Part shown: positions 15,662 through 23,583 of the stretch, piece by piece
Numbering within the stretch: position 1 is the stretch's first letter
Layout: every line of letters begins with the position of its first letter
Source: an uncultured Telmatospirillum sp.
Lineage (GTDB): Bacteria; Pseudomonadota; Alphaproteobacteria; Rhodospirillales; Magnetospirillaceae
Assembly (NCBI GenBank): GCA_903858635.1
Contig: CAIOJO010000070.1
Coordinates: 1 to 40,387 of the forward strand
DNA length: 40,387 nucleotides
Direction of reading: 5' to 3'
The notes under the pieces: generated by a model
Seen by the model: only the letters and a program-made list of their open reading frames with translations
What the model was told of the DNA's origin: nothing
Database searches by the model: none
Translations under genes and position numbers: made by a program

Positions 15662-16684
15662 ATGACACATTCCTGGTCGGCGGCCCACAAGACCGCCGTG
15701 CTCGAACGCATGCTGCTGATCCGCCGCTTCGAGGAAGGCCTGGTTCGGCTGTTCGAACAGCACGCCTTCATGGCCCATTACCACCTGTATATCGGCCAGG
15801 AGGCGACCGGAGTCGCGGTGGTCGAGGCCCTGTCGGCGGCCGACCGCATCGCCACCACCCATCGCTGCCACGGCCATGTGCTGGCCCGTGGGGCCGATCC
15901 GGGGCGCGCCTTGGCCGAGATTCTCGGTCGCAGCACCGGCTATTGCGGCGGGCGCGGCGGCACCATGCATCTCTCGGTGCCCGAATTGGGCTTCATCGCC
16001 ACCTCGGGCATCGTCGGCGGCTGCATCGGCCTGGCCAATGGGGCCGCCTTCGCCTTGAAGCAAGCCGCCGGCGACGCGGTGGTCGCCGCCTTCTTCGGCG
16101 ACGGCTCGCTCGAAGAAGGGGTTTCCTACGAATCGATGAACTTCGCGGCGCTGTTGTCGCTGCCGGTGGTCTATGTCTGCGAGAACAACAGCAAAGGTGC
16201 CCTGGGTTCGGTCGGCGGTGGCTTTCCCACCTCGGTCTCGGCGGTCAAGGATCTGACCGACATCCCGCGCTGCTTCGGCATTCCGGTGGAAACGGTCGAT
16301 GGCCGCGACGTCGAACAGGTTTTCGCCGCCGCCAGCCGGGCCGTCGCCCATGCGCGGCAACGCAAGGGGCCGGTGTTCCTGCATGCGGTGACCGAACGCT
16401 GGGCCGGCAGCCAGCCCTTGTGGCCCGAACTGGCCACCGGTGAGACCGATCTCGCCATGGCCTGGGACGCGTCGCGCATCAGCGGTCCGCATGCCGCGTG
16501 GTATGGCCAGCACGACCCTGTGCTGCTTTATGCGCGCCAGCTTCTGGCGGCCGGGGTGCTGCGCCAGGACGAGCTGGCGGCCATGGACCGGAGCGTCGCC
16601 GACCGCATCGCCGCCGCCGGCCAGTTCGCCCTCGACAGTCCGCTGCCGCCGGCCGGCGCGCTGCTCGACCACGTCTTCGCGTGA
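15662..16684 (+). CDS. thiamine-diphosphate dehydrogenase E1 component, alpha subunit (pyruvate/acetoin/branched-chain type)
   Basis: The 340-residue protein starts after a strong ribosome site. It has the E1 alpha segments RRFEEGLVRLF, HLYIGQEATGVAV and TTHRCHGHVLARG. The phosphate-binding GGRGGTMHL is followed by the ThDP motif, GDGS near residue 149 to CENN near 175. E1 decarboxylates a 2-oxo acid or cleaves acetoin and passes the acyl group to lipoyl E2. AcoA is the closest type by feel, but substrate cannot be assigned. The beta subunit follows 13 bases later. No lipoyl E2, E3 or acetoin regulator lies nearby, so it must borrow these from elsewhere or work differently. Confidence 0.9.
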   Translation: MTHSWSAAHKTAVLERMLLIRRFEEGLVRLFEQHAFMAHYHLYIGQEATGVAVVEALSAADRIATTHRCHGHVLARGADPGRALAEILGRSTGYCGGRGGTMHLSVPELGFIATSGIVGGCIGLANGAAFALKQAAGDAVVAAFFGDGSLEEGVSYESMNFAALLSLPVVYVCENNSKGALGSVGGGFPTSVSAVKDLTDIPRCFGIPVETVDGRDVEQVFAAASRAVAHARQRKGPVFLHAVTERWAGSQPLWPELATGETDLAMAWDASRISGPHAAWYGQHDPVLLYARQLLAAGVLRQDELAAMDRSVADRIAAAGQFALDSPLPPAGALLDHVFA

Positions 16685-16697
16685 AGGAAGCCCAACC

Positions 16698-17675
16698 ATG
16701 ACACGAATGAACTATGCCGGCGCGGTGGTCGACGTCCTGCGCATCTGCCTCCGGGAGGACCCGCGTTTCGCCGTGATGGGCAACGAGATCCTGGGCCTCG
16801 GGCCGGAGCGGGTGCAATTCGAGGCCTTGCAGCAGGAATTCGCCGACCGCATCTTCTTCCCGCCCTGCAGCGAGGCCGCCTTCACCGCCTTGGCCGCCGG
16901 CGCGGCGATGTGCGGACAGCGCATTTTCGCCCATCTCGGCCTTGGCAGTTTCGCCTATCCGGCCTTCTCGTCGATCGCCAACGAGATCGCCGGTGCGCAT
17001 TACGCCTCGGGCGGCACGATCAAGCTGCCGGTGGTGCTTCATCTGTGCCACGGCGTCCTGATGGGCGGGGCGAGCCAGCACAGCGAAAGCCCGCAGGCGA
17101 TGTTCTGGAACATCCCGGGCATCGAGATCGCCCTGCCGTCCTCGGCCCGTCAGGCCAAGGGCCTGATTCGCACCGCCTTCCGGAGCGACAACCCGACCCT
17201 GGTGATCAGCCACGGCATGATGTTCGGCGCCGAGGACGACGTGCCGGAGGAGGATTACGCTATTCCCTTCGGCGTCGCCGAGATCCTGCGCGAGGGGCGC
17301 GACGTGACCCTGGTGGCGATGTCGCGCACCGTCGGTACGGCGCTGACGGCGGCCGAGCTGTTGGCCGCCGAGGGCATCGAGGTCGAGGTCATCGATCCCC
17401 GCACCCTGGTTCCCTTCGATCGGCGCAGCCTGTTCGATTCGGTGGCGCGGACCGGCCGTCTGGTGGTGGCCGACGAGACCCGGCTGTCCTGCGGCGTCGC
17501 CTCGGAGATCGCCGCCATGGTGGCCGAAGAAGGTTTCGACCTGCTGAAGGCGCCGATCATCCGGGTGGCGCGGCCCGACGCCCCGGTCTCGGCCAGCCCG
17601 CAGCAGGAAGCCGCCATGGTCCCGACCCCGCAAAAAATCGCCGCGGCAGTGCGCCGGGTGATGGGGCACGGGTAA
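16698..17675 (+). CDS. thiamine-diphosphate dehydrogenase E1 component, beta subunit
   Basis: The 325-residue protein is an E1 beta/transketolase pyrimidine-domain plus C-terminal-domain protein. Seen are the ThDP-activating glutamate region in CSEAAFTALAAGAAM, the LPVVLHLCHG strand, the ALPSSARQAKGLIRTA phosphate-site segment, and the C-terminal VIDPRTLVPFDRRSLFDSV and VADET motifs. The ATG at 16698 gives a normal N-terminus; an upstream extension overlaps the alpha gene and is rejected. It forms the alpha2-beta2 E1 with the preceding gene. It converges with the ETF operon across a dyad repeat. Confidence 0.9.
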   Translation: MTRMNYAGAVVDVLRICLREDPRFAVMGNEILGLGPERVQFEALQQEFADRIFFPPCSEAAFTALAAGAAMCGQRIFAHLGLGSFAYPAFSSIANEIAGAHYASGGTIKLPVVLHLCHGVLMGGASQHSESPQAMFWNIPGIEIALPSSARQAKGLIRTAFRSDNPTLVISHGMMFGAEDDVPEEDYAIPFGVAEILREGRDVTLVAMSRTVGTALTAAELLAAEGIEVEVIDPRTLVPFDRRSLFDSVARTGRLVVADETRLSCGVASEIAAMVAEEGFDLLKAPIIRVARPDAPVSASPQQEAAMVPTPQKIAAAVRRVMGHG

Positions 17676-17725
17676 TGCGCCCTTTATGGGGTTGCGGTTA
17701 CCACCTTTCGTCGTGACGGACGCAA

Positions 17726-17842
17726 CCAAGGCAACACGGACGAACGCAGATGCCGCTTCGCGGCGCACGGACAAGGTGGACAAAGGCTAATTTTCTAGTC
17801 TGTGTTCGTCGGCGGATGTCCGTGTCCGTCCGTGTTGTTTGG
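17726..17842. repeat. dyad-symmetric intergenic element (AACACGGACG type)
   Basis: Between the convergent E1 beta and ETF alpha genes, CCAAGGCAACACGGACG at the left end is mirrored by the complement of CGTCCGTGTTGTTTGG at the right end. Inner parts GAACGCAGA and TCTGTGTTC also pair. The centre holds the smaller dyad TGCCGCTTCGCGGCG. It could serve as a bidirectional terminator. Similar ACACGGAC-rich spacers occur in other bacteria (recollection). Confidence 0.6.
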
Positions 17843-17871
17843 CAATGCGGGCGCACTGCGGCGATCCCGGA

Positions 17872-18837
17872 TCACCGCCGGCGTTCTCGCAACAGCTCGA
17901 GCAGGCGGGGGACGACGGCCTCGAACTCGGCGACCACGGCCAGATCGCAGAAGCCCATGATCGGGGCGCCGGGATCCTTGTTGATGGCGACGATGGTTCC
18001 CGCGTTTTCCATGCCGACCCGGTGCTGCATCTGGCCGGATATGCCGCAGGCCAGGTAGAGGCGCGGCCGGACCACGGTTCCGGTCTGACCGACCTGCATC
18101 GATCGCGGCGCCCAGCCCATTTCCACCAGCGGCAAGGAGACGGCGGCCACCCCGCCCAGCGCCGCGGCCAGCTCTCTGACCAGGCCGAGGTTCTCGGGCT
18201 TGCCGATGCCGCGGCCGCCGGCGACGATGATCTCGGCGGCGCTTAGGGGTGGTCCCGCCTGTTGGCTCACGGGGGTCTTGGCCACCAGCCGCGGCTGGCC
18301 CGGAACGAGGTCGATCTCGACAGTTACGATGTCGGCCGACCGCTCGGCGCCTTCCAAAGCGACCGGTTCGCAGGCATGCGGTCGGAACAGCCCCAGCTTG
18401 ACCGGGGTGGTCCATTCGACCTCGGCCAGCATGCTGTCGTTTTGCACCAGGCGCTTGCCGATCGGCCGGCCATCCCGGTTCTCGACATCGACCAATCCCC
18501 AACTGAGTCCCGCTTCGAGGCGTGCCGCCAGGCCGGCGGCCATATCGCAGGTGGCGACGGTGGTTGCCGCCAGCAGCAACTCGACGTCGTGCCGGATGCA
18601 GAGCTGCGCCAACAGGTCGACCCGCGGCGGAAACAGGGCGTCGGCCAGGACCGGGTGGTCGATGACGAAGACGCGCCGCGCGCCGTGCCGCGCCACCTCG
18701 GCCGCCAGTTCGGCGACGCCGCAGCCGCACAGGATCGCCCGGGGCTCGCCACCCCGGCCGGCGGCCTTGGACAGCACCCCCAAGGCGTCGGGGTTGAGGA
18801 TGCCCTCCTGTTCATCGACATAGACCAGGACCTTCAT
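17872..18837 (-). CDS. etfA: electron transfer flavoprotein alpha subunit
   Basis: The 321-residue protein starts MKVLVYVDEQEG. It carries the C-terminal FAD-binding domain of ETF alpha, with RGIGKPENLGLVRELA, the signature stretch from VGQTGTVVRPRLY through ACGISGQMQHRVGM, and TIVAINKDPGAPI. ETF accepts electrons from flavin dehydrogenases and delivers them to ETF:quinone oxidoreductase. Its start overlaps the ETF beta stop by four bases. It is the last gene of the leftward unit that begins with the DUF1302 gene. No ETF:quinone oxidoreductase is in the window. Start chosen at 18837; the open frame extends upstream but overlaps ETF beta. Confidence 0.95.
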   Translation of the reverse strand: MKVLVYVDEQEGILNPDALGVLSKAAGRGGEPRAILCGCGVAELAAEVARHGARRVFVIDHPVLADALFPPRVDLLAQLCIRHDVELLLAATTVATCDMAAGLAARLEAGLSWGLVDVENRDGRPIGKRLVQNDSMLAEVEWTTPVKLGLFRPHACEPVALEGAERSADIVTVEIDLVPGQPRLVAKTPVSQQAGPPLSAAEIIVAGGRGIGKPENLGLVRELAAALGGVAAVSLPLVEMGWAPRSMQVGQTGTVVRPRLYLACGISGQMQHRVGMENAGTIVAINKDPGAPIMGFCDLAVVAEFEAVVPRLLELLRERRR

Positions 18838-19598
18838 CCGACCAGGTTCCTGTCCTCGAGAAAGGCGAGAATCCGCTCGGCCGCTGAGTCCGCATCGTCG
18901 ATCACCAGTGGCTGGCGGCGCGACGGAGCCTGGCTCAGGCGCGTGACGGCGGTGCCGGCGCCAATCTCGGCGGCGCCAAGGCCGAGGTCGACCAGGCGGA
19001 GCATGCGGATCGGCTTGCTCTTGGCGGCCTGTTTGCCTTTCAAGGTCGGATAACGCGGCTTGTTGATGGTTTCCGTCACCTCGACCAGGCAGGGCAGGGG
19101 CGCCGTCATGGTCAAATCGCCGGACTCGGCCTGGCGCTCTGTCGTCACCTTGCCGTCCGCCAGGCGAAGGCTGCGCGCCTGGGCCAGGACCGGCAGCTGC
19201 AGCCGCTCGCCGGCGGCCACCCACAGCATGGTTCCGTCGACGTCGCCGCTCCACCAACAGGCCAGATAGAGATCGGCCGGCTCGGATTTGAGCAGCGCCG
19301 CCAGTGCCCGGCTGACCGCCAGCAGATCCCCGGTCGGCAGCGCCGGGTCGCTCAGCATGACGGCGCGATGGGCCCCCAGGGCCAAGGCTTCGCGCACCGC
19401 GCCCAGCGCTTCGGCCGGGGCCACGGCGACCACCACCACCTCGCCGCCGGCCGACTCGACGATCTTCAGCGCCTCCTCGACGGCATGGGCGTCGGACGGG
19501 CCCAGCACCGCCGGCCCGACCCGGCCGCCCCGCTGGAAGGCGTCTTCGACGTCGATCGCCGCTCCGGTTGCTGTCTTGACGCAGACGACGACCTTCAT
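18834..19598 (-). CDS. etfB: electron transfer flavoprotein beta subunit
   Basis: The 254-residue protein starts MKVVVCVKTATG, the ETF beta N-terminus. It has SDAHAVEEALKI, the helix with ALALGAHRAVMLSD, and the recognition-loop stretch ETINKPRYPTLKGKQAAKSK. It binds AMP and docks to the alpha subunit. The ATG at 19598 is preferred over an in-frame start 15 codons earlier because it matches the family. The gene begins 14 bases after the flavoprotein stop, so the dehydrogenase and its likely electron acceptor are co-transcribed. Confidence 0.94.
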   Translation of the reverse strand: MKVVVCVKTATGAAIDVEDAFQRGGRVGPAVLGPSDAHAVEEALKIVESAGGEVVVVAVAPAEALGAVREALALGAHRAVMLSDPALPTGDLLAVSRALAALLKSEPADLYLACWWSGDVDGTMLWVAAGERLQLPVLAQARSLRLADGKVTTERQAESGDLTMTAPLPCLVEVTETINKPRYPTLKGKQAAKSKPIRMLRLVDLGLGAAEIGAGTAVTRLSQAPSRRQPLVIDDADSAAERILAFLEDRNLVG

Positions 19599-19611
19599 GG
19601 CCGGTCGGGGG

Positions 19612-21024
19612 CTAGCTGTTCTGCAGGGCGGATTGCGCCGCATGGGCGCCGGCGATGCGACCGAAGGTCAGGGACCGCAAGACCGAGGTCCCGGCGGGGT
19701 ATTCATGGAAGTACAGGCCGACGATCTCGCCCGCTGCGTAAAGGCCGGGAATCGGGGTGCCGTTGCCCGAGACGACTCGTGCCTTGCTGTCGGTGCGGAT
19801 GCCGCCATAGGTGAAGCAGATGGCGGCGGTCAGCGGATAGGCCAGGAATGGGGGATGCTCCAGCCGGTAGGCCCAATTCGACTTGTCCGGGGTGAGGCCC
19901 GAGGTGGCCTTGCCATCCCGCTGGTTGGGATCGAACTCCCCCGGGCCGACGGCGGCGTTATAGTCTTCCACCGTCTTGACCAGCGGCTCGGCCTCCAGCC
20001 CCAGCATGGCGGCCAGTTCCGGCATGCTGTCGGCCTCGACCGGCGGCTTGTCGGTATCAAATAGGACCATGATGCCGGGATGCTTGGTGATGGTCTGGTC
20101 GGCCACGAAGAACGCGGTCTGTTTCTGATTGCGCCACACCTCGTAGGCGATCAGCTCAAAGGTCTCCTCGAAGGTGCCTTGGCCCTCGTCGTAGAAGCGG
20201 TGGCCGTCGCCGTTGACGACGATGCCGAAGGGATGGCCGTAGATGGCGGCGTCGGCCCGGTCGGTCCGCCGATCGACCAGTTCGCTGTGGATCATGTCGA
20301 ATTGGCCGGACATGGCGGCGCCGACCTCCATGGCCATGCGGATCCCTGCGCCCTGATTGTAGCCGAGGCCGGGCGCCAGCAGCGGCAGGTCGCAGGCATT
20401 GGCCCCGATATAGCGGGTCAGCATCTCCTTGTTGCCCTCGAAGCCGCCGCAGGCCAAAACCACGGCAGTGCCGTGCAGGGTCCGCAGCAGCCCGTCCGGG
20501 CCGCGGACGACGACGCCATCGACCCGCCCATCGCCGGCGAGGTTCAGCCGCAGCGCTTCCATCCGATACAGGATCTGGGCGCCGTCGCTGTCTTCGATGA
20601 CCTTGGCCAGCGCCTCGACGATGGCGTGACCACCACCATTGGGGGTTACCTCATGCTCCACCCCCATGGCCACCGGCGGTCCGTAATGGACCAGTTCGAG
20701 GCCATGCGCTTCGAGGAAACGAAGGGTATCGGGCACCTCGGCTTCCAGGGTGCGGCAGTATTCGATGTCGGACAGGCCCTTGGAGATTTCCTGCATCTTG
20801 CCGACGAAGAACGGGTCGAGGCTATAGTCCTGGCAGGCGCGGAAGCGGGCCGTCGTCCACCGGGTGGCTCCGCCGCGCTGTTCGGGCGGGGCGCTTTCCA
20901 GGATGGCGACGCGCGGCCGGTGCCCCTGCTGGCGGGCCGCCTCCAGGTAGCCGACGCCGGCGGAGAGCCCGGCGGCGCCGCAGCCGACGACGATCAGATC
21001 ATAGCTGTCTGCGAGCGAGTCCAT
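19612..21024 (-). CDS. FAD_binding_2 flavoprotein dehydrogenase (TcuA/fumarate-reductase/ketosteroid-dehydrogenase-like)
   Basis: The 470-residue protein opens with the FAD fold YDLIVVGCGAAGLSAGVGYLEAA and has ATRWTTARFR where family members bind flavin. Further on are VVLACGGFEGN, YGHPFGIVVNGDGHRFYDEG and the C-terminal IPGLYAAGEIVGLYFHEYPAGTSVLRSLTFGRIAG. This architecture is shared by tricarballylate dehydrogenase TcuA, fumarate reductases and 3-ketosteroid dehydrogenases, all of which handle C-C double bonds next to a carbonyl or carboxyl group. The ATG at 21024 follows AGGAGAAGG. Its position directly before ETF beta and alpha suggests it reduces ETF. Unlike tcuABC there is no TcuB-type membrane partner. 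Confidence 0.88.
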   Translation of the reverse strand: MDSLADSYDLIVVGCGAAGLSAGVGYLEAARQQGHRPRVAILESAPPEQRGGATRWTTARFRACQDYSLDPFFVGKMQEISKGLSDIEYCRTLEAEVPDTLRFLEAHGLELVHYGPPVAMGVEHEVTPNGGGHAIVEALAKVIEDSDGAQILYRMEALRLNLAGDGRVDGVVVRGPDGLLRTLHGTAVVLACGGFEGNKEMLTRYIGANACDLPLLAPGLGYNQGAGIRMAMEVGAAMSGQFDMIHSELVDRRTDRADAAIYGHPFGIVVNGDGHRFYDEGQGTFEETFELIAYEVWRNQKQTAFFVADQTITKHPGIMVLFDTDKPPVEADSMPELAAMLGLEAEPLVKTVEDYNAAVGPGEFDPNQRDGKATSGLTPDKSNWAYRLEHPPFLAYPLTAAICFTYGGIRTDSKARVVSGNGTPIPGLYAAGEIVGLYFHEYPAGTSVLRSLTFGRIAGAHAAQSALQNS

Positions 21025-21045
21025 TGTCCTTCTCCTTGCCCGAAC

Positions 21046-21143
21046 TAGTGGCACCGGCCTCCGTGCCGGTGTTTCGGCGGAGCCGGAAGGCGAGCATTTC
21101 CGCCGCTCCGCGGCGTAGGCCGGCAGGGACGCCGGCCCCACTA
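21046..21143. repeat. dyad-symmetric intergenic repeat, copy A (TAGTGGCACCGGC type)
   Basis: TAGTGGCACCGGCCTCCGTG at the left and GGGACGCCGGCCCCACTA at the right are imperfect complements around a 60-base core. The same ends occur at 31950-32030. It sits between the RND gene stop and the flavoprotein start, inside a co-directional unit, so it would be transcribed and may form a hairpin that lowers downstream expression. Confidence 0.75.
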
Positions 21144-21153
21144 AAGAACAATG

Positions 21154-23583
21154 TCAGTGCGCCGTGCCGGCTTGCGAGGCCAGCATCTTCTCGGCCGGCT
21201 TCTCCGGCCGGAGCAGGAAATGGCCCAGTGCCGGCAGCAGGATCAGGGCGCCCACCATGTTCCAGAAGAACATGAAGGCCAGCAGCATCCCCATATCGGC
21301 CTGGAATTTGATCGGCGAGAACGACCAGGTGGCGACGGCGATGCCGAGGGTCAGGCCGGTCAGCACCACCACCTTGCCGGTGAACAACAGGGCCCGGTAA
21401 TAGGCCTCGGACAGGCTCATGCCTTCCCGCAACCGCGCCATGGTGACGGTCAGGACGTAAAGGGCGTAGTCGACACCGATGCCGACGCCCAGGGCGATCA
21501 CCGGCAGGGTCGCCACCTTGACGCCGATGCCCAGGAAGACCATCAGCGCCTCGCACAGGATCGAGGTGAGCATCAGCGGCAGTACCGCGCAAACCACCGC
21601 CCGCCACGAGCGGAAGGTGATGAAGGCCAGCACGATCACCGCGATATAGACCAGCAGCAACATCTGATTGGTCGACTTCTTCACCACGATATTGGTGGCC
21701 GCCTGGATGCCGGCATTGCCGGCCGCCTGCATGAAGGTCATCTGCGGTGCGTTGTTGGCGGCGGCGAAGCGGTCCACCGTGCGGACCACCGAGTCGAGGG
21801 TGTCGGCCTTGTGGTCCTTGAGATAGGTGTAGATGGTGAGCAGGCTGCAATCGAGGTTGAACAGCTCGCGCGGGGCCCGCGACACGATCGAGTTCAACAG
21901 GTCCTGCGAGCGCGGGATTTCATACCATTTGGCGCTGCCCTCGTTCCACAGCACGGCGAAGCGCTTGGCCACTGCCGCCAGGGAATTGGTCGACTCGACC
22001 CCGGGCAGCTGCTGCAGATCCCATTCCAGGGCGTCCACCTTGATCAGATTGGCGTAATGGCCGCATTCGTTCACCGGCGTTCGCGCCATGGCGACATAGA
22101 TATCGCTGCTCGCCGCGTAATTCGCGGTGATGAAGGCGTCGTCCCGGTTGTAGCGGGAATCCTGGCGCAGTTCCGGCGCCCCCGGATCGAGGTCGCCGAT
22201 CTTCAGATGCTGGCTGACCAGGAAGCCGGAGATCCCCAGGACGGCGGCCACCAGGATGGCGATGACGGCTTGGCCGCGGCGGGTGAAATGGTCGAGGAAC
22301 TCCCACAGGGCGTGCTTCTTGTGGAAGGCGTCGTGGCTGTCCAGGGTGTCGTATTTCAGGCTGCGCCGCGCCGCCTTGGCGCTGACCCCGGTGTAGGACA
22401 GCAGGATCGGCAGCAGTACCAGATTGGTGAAGATGAGGACCGCCACGCCGATGCTGGCGGTGATGGCCAGATCCTGGATGACTTTGATCTCGATCACCAT
22501 CAGCACGGCAAAGCCCACCGCATCGGCCAGCAGCGCCGTCAGCCCGGCGACGAACAGCCGGCGGAAGGTGTAACGGGCGGCCACCAGCCGGTGGGTGCCG
22601 CGGCCGACGTCCTGGGTGATGCCGTTCATCTTCTGGGCGCCATGGCTCATGCCGATGGCGAACACCAGGAACGGCACCAGCACCGAATAGGGATCCAGCT
22701 CGTAGCCCAAGGTCGGCAACAGGCCCAGCAGCCAGACCACGGCGATCAGCGAGCAACTGACCACCAGCAGCGTGCTGCGGATGCAGCGGGTGTACCAGAA
22801 TAGGACGACCGAGCAGATGGCGATGGCGATGGCGAAGAAGGTGAGCACCTCCTGCAGGCCGTCGATCAGGTCGCCCACCAGCTTGGCGAAACCGGTGATG
22901 TAGATCTTGATGTGGTCGGATTCGTACTTGGCCCGCAAGTTGTCGAGGCGGTGCGACAGGTCGCGGTAGTCCAGGCGGCGGCCGCTCTGCGCGTCCTTCT
23001 CGATGAGCGGGACGAAGACGATGCTGGAGCGGAAATTGCCGGCCACCAACTGGCCGATTTCGCCCGACTGTTGGACATGGTTGCGGACCTCGTCCAGCGC
23101 CTTCGGCGAACCGTCGTAGTCCTCGTCGATGACCGGCCCGCCTTCGAGCCCTTCCTCGGTGACGCCGGTCCAGCGGGTGGCGGCGGTCCACAGGGATTTC
23201 ATGAACGGCCGTTCGACCCCCGGAAACAGGAACACCTCGTCGTTGATCTTCTGCACCACCTCGAGATAGTGGGCGTCGAAGATGGTGCCGTCGCGGTTCT
23301 CCACGGCGATGCGGACGGCATTGCCCAATCCGGCCAGGTCGGACTTGTTGTTCAGGTAATTGACGATGAACGGATGCTTGGTCGGGATCATCTTGTCGAA
23401 GCTGGCTGCCAGTTCGAGCTTGGTCGCCTGAAATCCGAGGACGGCGGTGATGACGGCGCAGACCAGGATGATGACCAGCCGATGGTTGAACAGGATGCGC
23501 TCGCCCAGCGAACCCGATCGGGCGTCGAAATCCTTCACGTCCTTGACGACCGGCTGCGCCCCGAGACTGTTGTCGTGCTTCAC
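21154..23583 (-). CDS. RND/MMPL-family transporter
   Basis: The 809-residue inner-membrane protein has the internal two-fold repeat of RND-superfamily MMPL proteins. One helix lies near residues 35-55, with a periplasmic loop following. A five-helix block spans about 245-395, then a helix near 440-465, a second loop, and a five-helix block at about 640-790. The second half has GVGIGVDYALYV with the proton-relay aspartate; the first half has AIGMSHGAQKM, lacking it. Such proteins move lipids, sterols or hydrophobic metabolites. The start overlaps the YCF48-like gene stop by four bases. With DUF1329 and DUF1302 genes upstream it probably forms an envelope-spanning handling system; direction of transport is unknown. 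Confidence 0.9.
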   Translation of the reverse strand: MKHDNSLGAQPVVKDVKDFDARSGSLGERILFNHRLVIILVCAVITAVLGFQATKLELAASFDKMIPTKHPFIVNYLNNKSDLAGLGNAVRIAVENRDGTIFDAHYLEVVQKINDEVFLFPGVERPFMKSLWTAATRWTGVTEEGLEGGPVIDEDYDGSPKALDEVRNHVQQSGEIGQLVAGNFRSSIVFVPLIEKDAQSGRRLDYRDLSHRLDNLRAKYESDHIKIYITGFAKLVGDLIDGLQEVLTFFAIAIAICSVVLFWYTRCIRSTLLVVSCSLIAVVWLLGLLPTLGYELDPYSVLVPFLVFAIGMSHGAQKMNGITQDVGRGTHRLVAARYTFRRLFVAGLTALLADAVGFAVLMVIEIKVIQDLAITASIGVAVLIFTNLVLLPILLSYTGVSAKAARRSLKYDTLDSHDAFHKKHALWEFLDHFTRRGQAVIAILVAAVLGISGFLVSQHLKIGDLDPGAPELRQDSRYNRDDAFITANYAASSDIYVAMARTPVNECGHYANLIKVDALEWDLQQLPGVESTNSLAAVAKRFAVLWNEGSAKWYEIPRSQDLLNSIVSRAPRELFNLDCSLLTIYTYLKDHKADTLDSVVRTVDRFAAANNAPQMTFMQAAGNAGIQAATNIVVKKSTNQMLLLVYIAVIVLAFITFRSWRAVVCAVLPLMLTSILCEALMVFLGIGVKVATLPVIALGVGIGVDYALYVLTVTMARLREGMSLSEAYYRALLFTGKVVVLTGLTLGIAVATWSFSPIKFQADMGMLLAFMFFWNMVGALILLPALGHFLLRPEKPAEKMLASQAGTAH

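Noticed and set aside
14960-16699. A 579-codon minus-strand frame spanning the stress protein and E1 alpha genes
   Set aside because: It runs antisense to E1 alpha and out of frame over the stress protein; no family features.
17725-17845. Considered as a CRISPR-like repeat array because of repeated ACGGAC units
   Set aside because: The units are in inverted arrangement, irregularly spaced and very short; a dyad element explains them better.
21151-22803. A 550-codon plus-strand frame opposite the RND transporter
   Set aside because: Histidine- and glutamine-rich shadow of membrane-helix codons; the RND frame has the helices and the GVD motif.
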